From: Candidatus Hydrogenedentota bacterium
GTDB lineage: Bacteria > Hydrogenedentota > Hydrogenedentia > Hydrogenedentales > SLHB01
NCBI GenBank assembly: GCA_020849535.1
Contig: JADLGB010000181.1
Span: 1 to 59,302, forward strand
DNA: 59,302 nt
Direction of reading: 5' to 3'
Below the pieces are notes generated by a model, which was not told where the DNA came from, ran no database searches, and saw only the letters and a program-made list of their open reading frames with translations. Position numbers and translations under genes: made by a program. Below, in pieces: positions 53,815-59,302 of the stretch. Every line of letters begins with the position of its first letter. Position 1 is the stretch's first letter.

Positions 53815-55095
53815 GTGAAGGTCCTGGTCGTTGGCGGGGGAGGGCGCGAGCACGCGCTCGTTTGGAAGATTGCACAGAGTCCGCTCGTATCAAGAGTCTA
53901 TTGTGCGCCCGGGAACCCGGGCATCGCCGCGCACGCGGAATTGGTGCCATTGTCTGTCGGAGAAATCGAATCGCTCGCGGACTTCGCCCTCTCTGTGGGA
54001 ATCGGCCTCACCGTCATCGGTCCCGAAGACCCCCTGTCGAAGGGAATTGTCGACACCTTCCAGACGCGGGGCCTGAAGGTGTTCGGTCCGCGTGCGGCCG
54101 CCGCCGAACTCGAGGCGAGCAAGGCGTTTGCCAAAGGCATCATGTCGAAGTACGGCATTCCCACCGCCGCCTACGCCGAATTCGATAATCCCGCCGAAGC
54201 CATCGCGTATGTGCGCAAGGCCGGCGCCCCGATCGTCGTGAAGGCGGATGGCCTCGCCGCGGGCAAAGGCGTTACGGTTGCCCAATCGACCGATGAGGCC
54301 GTGGCTGCAATCGAAAGCATGATGAGGCACAAGGTCTTCGGTGAAGCGGGCAGCAAGGTTGTCATCGAGGAATGCCTGTTCGGACAGGAAGCGTCGATCC
54401 TCGCGTTCAGCGACGGCGAGCGTGTGCTGCCAATGGCGCCAAGCCAGGACCACAAGCCTGTATTCGATGGCGATGCCGGTCCCAACACGGGCGGCATGGG
54501 CGCCTACTCGCCCGCGCCAATCGTGTCGGACTCCATGCTCGACGAGATCACCAGGACCGTGTTGCTGCCTTGCGTGCACGGCATGGCGAAGGAGGGGCGC
54601 CCCTACCGCGGCGTCCTCTACGCGGGACTCATGATGACCGCGCAAGGTCCCAAGGTGATTGAGTTCAATTGCCGGTTCGGCGATCCCGAAACGCAGGTTG
54701 TATTGCCGCGCATGAAGTCCGACATCGTACCGCTGCTACAGGCGTGCAGCGATGGCTCCTTGGAGGGAATGGCTATCGAATGGGGTGCCGGCGCTTGTGT
54801 GACCGTGGTCATGGCATCGGGCGGTTACCCGGGCACCTACTCCAAGGGGATCGCGATCGAGGGTATCCTCGAGGCTGAACGCGACGCGGGCGCCATCGTC
54901 TTTCACGCCGGCACGAAACTCGAGGGAACATCACTCGTGACCAACGGCGGGCGCGTGCTCAATGTCACCGCGGTGGGTGAGGACATCCCCCATGCGATAG
55001 CCGCGGCTTACGAAGGAGTTGCGCGGATTCACTTCGACGGCGCGCATTACCGCACGGATATCGGCCGCAAGGCCCTGAATGCCGGTATACGCTGA
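53815..55095 (+). CDS. purD: Phosphoribosylamine-glycine ligase (PurD)
   Basis: ATP-grasp ligase of 426 residues that adds glycine to phosphoribosylamine in purine synthesis. The N-terminal Rossmann-like fold opens KVLVVGGGGREHAL, the ATP-grasp region has KADGLAAGKGV, and NTGGMGAYSPAP and EFNCRFGDPETQ are the conserved PurD motifs. Starts with GTG, three bases after the IMP cyclohydrolase stop. Confidence 0.97.
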   Translation: MKVLVVGGGGREHALVWKIAQSPLVSRVYCAPGNPGIAAHAELVPLSVGEIESLADFALSVGIGLTVIGPEDPLSKGIVDTFQTRGLKVFGPRAAAAELEASKAFAKGIMSKYGIPTAAYAEFDNPAEAIAYVRKAGAPIVVKADGLAAGKGVTVAQSTDEAVAAIESMMRHKVFGEAGSKVVIEECLFGQEASILAFSDGERVLPMAPSQDHKPVFDGDAGPNTGGMGAYSPAPIVSDSMLDEITRTVLLPCVHGMAKEGRPYRGVLYAGLMMTAQGPKVIEFNCRFGDPETQVVLPRMKSDIVPLLQACSDGSLEGMAIEWGAGACVTVVMASGGYPGTYSKGIAIEGILEAERDAGAIVFHAGTKLEGTSLVTNGGRVLNVTAVGEDIPHAIAAAYEGVARIHFDGAHYRTDIGRKALNAGIR

Positions 55096-55108
55096 CGCTT
55101 CGGCAAGA

Positions 55109-56053
55109 CTAAGAGTCAGATAAATTCACCGCGACCATGCGCTGCTCGCCTTCGGGTCCGCTCTTGGCTTTCAGCAGGCCGCGCATCGCCTCACCCAGCA
55201 CGAAGTCGGCGCCCTTGGCACTGCCGTTCTGGCACGACACAATGCCGACGCTCAGCTTCACTTCGGTGGGAAAACTGGGGTCCGAGAAGGTGGTACCATC
55301 GACCTCCTTCAGGATCTTCGTGGCATAGCCCATGGCCTGATCGAGGGGGGTGTGCGGCAGCACGGCGGCGAACACCGTTCCGTCGTACCGGGCAAGCACG
55401 TCATAGGTGCGCGAATAGTTGCGCAGAGCCATCCCGAGTTCGACGAGCAGGTCATCCAACGACACCGGGCCAAGCTCTTCATCGATTGCCTTGATGTCGT
55501 CGACATCGAATACCACGCACGACACCGGATAATCGTAGCGGTGCGCTTCCTCAACCTCTTCCTGCAACCGTTCCAGGAGGTAGCGGCCGTTACGCAGACC
55601 CGTGAGATGGTCGGTGTATGCGGAATCCATGATGGCTTCATCCTCGGACCGCAACTGATCGCGCAGCGCCTTGGACCGCATGGCGGCGTCCACACGCACC
55701 ATCACCATGGGCAAGTTGTAGGGTTTGGTGATGTAATCGATCGCGCCCAGTTGGTATCCCGCAAGGATGTCCTCCTTGCTGCCTTTGACGCTGACGAAGA
55801 TGATGGGAATGTCGGCTGTCAGCGGGGATTCCTTCAAGCGGCGGCACACGTCGTATCCGCTGATATCGGGGAAACAGATATCCAAGAGAAGAAGGTCTAC
55901 ATTCCCTTGGGCGCACGCCTCCAGCGCATCTGTTCCCGAGTGTACTGCGAAGGCCATATATCCATTCATCTTCAAGCCTTCGCAAATAACGGACGCGGCC
56001 TCTTCGTTATCGTCTGCCACGCAGACACGGTATTGGTGCACGGTTATTCCCAC
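55109..56053 (-). CDS. Response regulator with a degenerate GGDEF domain
   Basis: A 314-residue two-domain protein. The receiver domain (8-125) keeps D14, D15, the phosphoacceptor D58, and K110, so it should be phosphorylated. A GGDEF domain follows (140-310) with DHLTGLRNGRYL and FDVDDIKAID, but the GGDEF signature is DGTVF (R222-Y-D-G-T-V-F). With the key catalytic residues gone, it probably does not make cyclic di-GMP and may act as a receptor or regulator. GTG start; a second GTG lies four codons in. No histidine kinase is adjacent. Confidence 0.88.
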   Translation of the reverse strand: MGITVHQYRVCVADDNEEAASVICEGLKMNGYMAFAVHSGTDALEACAQGNVDLLLLDICFPDISGYDVCRRLKESPLTADIPIIFVSVKGSKEDILAGYQLGAIDYITKPYNLPMVMVRVDAAMRSKALRDQLRSEDEAIMDSAYTDHLTGLRNGRYLLERLQEEVEEAHRYDYPVSCVVFDVDDIKAIDEELGPVSLDDLLVELGMALRNYSRTYDVLARYDGTVFAAVLPHTPLDQAMGYATKILKEVDGTTFSDPSFPTEVKLSVGIVSCQNGSAKGADFVLGEAMRGLLKAKSGPEGEQRMVAVNLSDS

Positions 56054-56247
56054 TCCACTTCAGTACTCTACCCTCTGTATTGAGCCTTCCCACAAGAGTT
56101 TACCCGATTTTCCCCGATCTTGGCAAATTCCGCGGCGCGAAGGGCTGCACTATCTCCAGTATTGGCTGGGGTTAGCGCCGTGTCCCCCGCTGCCGTGTGC
56201 GGTGTGCGGAAAGCGCACAATTCGGGCCCCCGCTGCCCCCCCCCAGT

Positions 56248-56994
56248 TCAGACCTCCGGAGACTGGCGCTCGAATGGGGAGGCGGGAGGATTCTGAAGGC
56301 GCTCTATACGCAACTGTACGGAATGCGCGTACTCGCAGTCGGGGAAACGATCCAGGAACGTGGCCAGCACTTCCTTCGCCTCGTGCGTCTGTCCCAGTTG
56401 GCGCTGATAGATCTCGCAAAGCCGATTGGCTATCCGCAGCGCCTCGGAGGCATTGCGCGCGTTGCGCATTCCTTGCTTGAAGTAGGGAATCGCCTTCTCC
56501 ACCTCGGCCACCTTCATGAAATTGTCCGCGGCGCGCACCGGCGCATGCCCGTCCTTGGGAAACATCCGCGCGATAGCCGCATACTGATCCGCCGCCGCGG
56601 CGAAGTCTCCCCGCATCTCGCAGCCCGCGGCTGCCCCGTATTGTGGCACGTTGGGATCGAAGCGCTCCTGCGGCATGATGAGGTCCACCAGCAGATGCGA
56701 TGTGAACGAAGCGAGAAGCGGGCCATACAGGGCAAGCCCCGACGCCACCAACCCCAGCGTGCTGAAGATCATCTTGACAGGACTGTTCGCCAACCAGACT
56801 TGCAACAGGCTGAATTCGAAAATGAAGAAGAAGATGAGCGCGGCCACCGTGAATGTCTCGACCGCGCGGTCCAGCTCCACGTCATGCACGAGCCGCTGAC
56901 GCAGCAGGAATACCCCCCAGGTCAGATAGGGAATCAGCAAAAGGCCTGACAAGACCCACGATATACTCAGTGTGGTTTGATCGAAATCCGCCAT
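56248..56994 (-). CDS. TPR-containing membrane protein
   Basis: A 248-residue protein. Three hydrophobic helices (10-35, 50-75 and 80-105) are followed by a TPR-like helical domain (about 125-240: FAAAADQYAAIARMFPKDGHA, FMKVAEVEKAIPYFKQGMRN, LCEIYQRQLGQTHEAKEVL). Rhomboid-like or transporter function is not suggested; more likely a membrane scaffold. The ATG at 56994 follows TAGGGCC; a longer frame to 57057 is less likely. Confidence 0.65.
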   Translation of the reverse strand: MADFDQTTLSISWVLSGLLLIPYLTWGVFLLRQRLVHDVELDRAVETFTVAALIFFFIFEFSLLQVWLANSPVKMIFSTLGLVASGLALYGPLLASFTSHLLVDLIMPQERFDPNVPQYGAAAGCEMRGDFAAAADQYAAIARMFPKDGHAPVRAADNFMKVAEVEKAIPYFKQGMRNARNASEALRIANRLCEIYQRQLGQTHEAKEVLATFLDRFPDCEYAHSVQLRIERLQNPPASPFERQSPEV

Positions 56995-57408
56995 TGGCCC
57001 TAGTCTACCGGTCACTCCCAATCCACCGTGCGCACGCAGTATACACCAGATGCACATCCGGCAAAAATCCCGGAAACAGGCCTATCTGTGCGGCGATTCC
57101 GTGGCCTCGCGCGCGTTGATATCAGTAACACCCGCCTTTGCGGCGCTCGGCTTCCACGCCGGACGTTTTCACAGTCGGATGCCCGCTACGCCAACTCACC
57201 TGGTTACCCAAGAGTAGGGCGGGATTGATTCCCGCCCTTCCCATAGGCGGGAACAAATCCCGCCCTACAAGAAGCAATCGACCTCACAACCCCATCAAAG
57301 AACAACTTGGGCATTTTCCGCGCGACATGATGGCTTGTGTCTGCGTCAGCGAAGCAGTACGCTGAAACCACGTCCGGATTGCACAGCATTACACCCGAGG
57401 GGGATCCA
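56995..57408. other. Intergenic region with an inverted repeat
   Basis: About 414 bp between divergent genes. It holds one 55-bp inverted repeat (57214-57268) and otherwise nothing recognisable. Confidence 0.6.
57214..57268. repeat. 55-bp inverted repeat of the GTAGGGCGGGA family
   Basis: Arms of 23 bp, GTAGGGCGGGATTGATTCCC.. and its inverted partner, around a short spacer. The arms match those of the element at 38167-38342. Confidence 0.85.
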
Positions 57409-58554
57409 ATGAATCGCAGACAGTTCCTAAGCCGCGCCGCGGCAGGCTCGATTCTGGCCGGGCAGTTGGCAGCCGCCGCGCCGCAACCCGGGGCCGGTGA
57501 CATGAAAGTGCTCCTCTGGTGCTGGGATTCGCGCATGACCTGGGATGATGAGCCGGACAAGATATCCACCCGCATGGCGGCGGCCGAGCAACGGTTTGCG
57601 TATCCGAAGCGCCCGGAGTCGTTCCAACTTGGTTTTCGCCGCTTGGTCGACTACTGCGCCAAGAACGGAATTTGGGGCGTGATCGTCTGGGGATTCTTGC
57701 GTGACAGTCACGGCGGAGTCCAGGCGGCGGTCGATTTGTGCAAGTACGCGGCGGACCACGGCGTGGCCATCTTGCCGGGTGTTGGATTGTGTTCCTATGG
57801 CGGCTACTACTACGAGGGCGAGCACCCATTCAACCTCGACACCTATCTCGCCAAGCACCCGGACCGCGTGAGCACTGCGAAGGAAGAAGGAGGCGGCCGT
57901 GCCGTGACGCCCGTGTTGGATCCGTCGCTGGAAGCCAACCAGCAATGGTGGCGCGATGGTCTCGAGTGGATGCTGGAGACCTTCGCGATCGGTGGTATCG
58001 ACTACGAAATGGGGGATTTCATTGTGAACCCCTCCGACGGGGCCGTCGCCGCCCGTGAGGGCTTGGGTTTCGACGCGGACGGCAATATCCAAGACGTGGT
58101 CGTGGCGACCCGCGATGTCTTGAAACACGGCTTGACGCTCAAACCCGACGGTGTCTTCATCAACTGCACGTACCGCGGCTACCAACAGATCACTGGTTTC
58201 CCAAACATGCCGCATGTGACCGCGGTGCCGCCCGAGACCGTGTGGGAGTACACGCTCGCCGCCATGGTGCGGCACCCCGGCTTCCCCGACGCCTTCGCGG
58301 GGGCGCCCAGCCACCGGCGCTACGGCTACCTGCATTGGTTTAACGCATCCACCAAAACGGTGGACAAGGACTACGTGGCGGACATCGCCCGCGTCTTCCC
58401 GGGCCTGCACCAGCTCGGTTTTGAATTCGTCGGCACCTACGGGGAAATCTCCGCGAACAACAATCCTGTCGCAGACGCCAACTACCGCGCCCAAGTCGCC
58501 TGGGCCAAGAACCCATCACTGAACATCGAAGACTTTCGTTCCATGAGATCATGA
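57409..58554 (+). CDS. Tat-exported TIM-barrel-like protein (putative glycosidase)
   Basis: A 381-residue exported protein with a twin-arginine signal (MNRRQFLSRAAAGS). The body reads like a TIM barrel glycosidase, with strand motifs GVIVWGFLRD, GVAILPGVGLCSYGGY and IGGIDYEMGDF, where the Glu and Asp could be catalytic. I do not recognise a specific family. GAGGGGGA precedes the ATG. It stands alone, so its polymer substrate is unknown. Confidence 0.6.
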   Translation: MNRRQFLSRAAAGSILAGQLAAAAPQPGAGDMKVLLWCWDSRMTWDDEPDKISTRMAAAEQRFAYPKRPESFQLGFRRLVDYCAKNGIWGVIVWGFLRDSHGGVQAAVDLCKYAADHGVAILPGVGLCSYGGYYYEGEHPFNLDTYLAKHPDRVSTAKEEGGGRAVTPVLDPSLEANQQWWRDGLEWMLETFAIGGIDYEMGDFIVNPSDGAVAAREGLGFDADGNIQDVVVATRDVLKHGLTLKPDGVFINCTYRGYQQITGFPNMPHVTAVPPETVWEYTLAAMVRHPGFPDAFAGAPSHRRYGYLHWFNASTKTVDKDYVADIARVFPGLHQLGFEFVGTYGEISANNNPVADANYRAQVAWAKNPSLNIEDFRSMRS

Positions 58555-58636
58555 CGTGGAACAGCAATCCGCACATGCTATCATGGAGCCGGCGTGGAGG
58601 GGAGATTGAACTCTCTCTGCCAAATGGAGACCTGGC

Positions 58637-58945
58637 ATGGAGCAGAATGAAAACCTTTCGATTCAACGGCGTCTGGAACGAATTGAAAGCAACGTTTTCC
58701 AGATCAAGGTGATTCTCCTGGTCACGCTTGTTGTCCTTCTGATAGGGGTATTCGGTCCCAGTGCGGTGGTGCGCTTAGTAGGCATGACGGTGCTCTATGT
58801 CGGGATAGTCGCCGGTGCCCTCTATGCAGGCCTTCGCATCTTGGACGTGCTCGTGAAGAGGAAGATGGGGTCTGATGAAGAACGTGAGGAGGAGATCCTC
58901 GCCTCCATCGCCAGCGAAAGCAAGACCGACGAACCCGCTGACTGA
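58637..58945 (+). CDS. Small membrane protein
   Basis: A 102-residue protein: a short charged N-terminal helix (IQRRLERIESNVFQIK), two hydrophobic helices (24-42 and 48-68), and an acidic C-terminal tail (EEREEEILASI). GGAG lies before the ATG. Unknown function; size and layout suggest a membrane-anchored adaptor. No partner gene is evident. Confidence 0.65.
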   Translation: MEQNENLSIQRRLERIESNVFQIKVILLVTLVVLLIGVFGPSAVVRLVGMTVLYVGIVAGALYAGLRILDVLVKRKMGSDEEREEEILASIASESKTDEPAD

Positions 58946-59136
58946 ACGACTCGAGTTCTCTTCAATCCTGTACATCCTGTTATCCTGTCTAAACTCTTTT
59001 CTTGAGGGGACAACAGGGTGAGCGGGATGAGATAGCAGGGAGGAACTCGAACCGCGATCCACGTGAAGGTGGACGCGCGCGTTCGAAGGACACTGCAAAC
59101 GGATAAGCGTTCGGGGCAGGGGGCGATTGGCGAAGA

Positions 59137-59172
59137 ACATCCCCCTCGGCCCTGCGGGCCTGCCCCCTTCAA
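59137..59172. repeat. 36-bp dispersed repeat, copy 2 (inverted)
   Basis: Perfect inverted match to 35439-35474, 24 kb away. It begins ACATCCCCCTCGG and ends CCCCCTTCAA. Confidence 0.9.
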
Positions 59173-59191
59173 GGGCCTGTCGGAATATTGA

Positions 59192-59220
59192 TTGATATTT
59201 ATCTATGTTTGTGATACCAT
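59192..59220 (+). promoter_or_regulatory. Putative extended -10 promoter before the edge gene
   Basis: TTGATA, 17-bp spacer, TACCAT with TG one base upstream. It sits 45 bp before the ATG at 59266. Confidence 0.45.
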
Positions 59221-59265
59221 ACTTCTCGCAGGGCACGGGTGGAGCGTTGGCGAGGAGGAGTGACA

Positions 59266-59302
59266 ATGGCGGACAGGCGATGGGCACAAGCGGTGATGCC
59301 GC
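59266..59302 (+). CDS. Truncated gene at the right edge
   Basis: Only the first 12 codons are in the window (MADRRWAQAVMP). A strong GAGGAGGAG ribosome binding site and a promoter-like sequence upstream support a real start. Nothing can be said about its product. Confidence 0.5.
   Translation, partial: MADRRWAQAVMP

Larger units (their letters stand above)
58946..59265. other. Intergenic region at the right end
   Basis: About 320 bp. It contains the 36-bp repeat copy at 59137-59172 and an AT-rich promoter-like segment (59192-59220). Confidence 0.6.

Overview
The window is about 59.3 kb of GC-rich (roughly 60%, judged by eye) bacterial chromosome with 43 complete genes and one truncated gene at the right edge. 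The gene content suggests an uncultured, environmental polymer-degrading heterotroph. It includes Tat-exported Gfo/Idh/MocA-type oxidoreductases, a DUF1080-type sugar hydrolase, GH2 and GH36 glycosidases, a redoxin-haem-PHM fusion and FG-GAP proteins. This mix is typical of Planctomycetota, Lentisphaerota and Candidatus Hydrogenedentota relatives. The lineage is an inference; no rRNA or tRNA gene was seen.

Layout. 46-6118: Tat-exported Gfo/Idh oxidoreductase, Tat-exported sugar-isomerase-like protein, convergent GH2 enzyme. 6486-11401 (minus strand): a tightly coupled four-gene operon of octopine/nopaline-dehydrogenase-like enzyme, fused B12-binding/glutamate-mutase-like protein, AsnB-type asparagine synthetase and MarC-family membrane protein. 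This is the best candidate for an undescribed pathway, a small amino-acid-derived product plus exporter. 11992-15417: membrane acyltransferase-like protein, anchored hypothetical protein, three-haem cytochrome c peroxidase homologue. 15944-25785: TetR regulator, RND efflux pair, two membrane proteins, MgtC. 26121-27266: SIS-like protein.

27487-29599: a three-gene module with visibly lower GC and 2-5 nt gaps between genes (deviant-Walker ParA-type ATPase, unknown protein, helical HEPN/DUF5677-like protein). It looks horizontally acquired and is the second candidate system. 29682-33123: GH36-like enzyme and a second Gfo/Idh oxidoreductase. 33302-35061: Dabb protein, DinB-like protein and a convincing R2-like ligand-binding oxidase. 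35595-40495: PLP-dependent aldolase/racemase-like enzyme, ankyrin/degenerate peptidase protein, secreted beta-helix protein. 40658-44166: aldehyde dehydrogenase, GMC oxidoreductase and a small partner, probably one alcohol-oxidation operon. 44264-50790: spermidine-synthase-like membrane fusion, redoxin-haem-PHM protein, DUF1080, FG-GAP protein, hypothetical protein. 50959-58945: CgeB-like glycosyltransferase, stand-alone IMP cyclohydrolase plus PurD, response regulator with a ruined GGDEF motif, TPR membrane protein, Tat-exported TIM-barrel-like protein, small membrane protein.

The gaps between genes carry several families of short palindromic and tandem repeats, some shared between distant loci. 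Many starts were moved from the longest possible frame to the codon with a Shine-Dalgarno sequence or a family-consistent N-terminus; several of these are TTG or GTG. Promoters were read by eye and are tentative.
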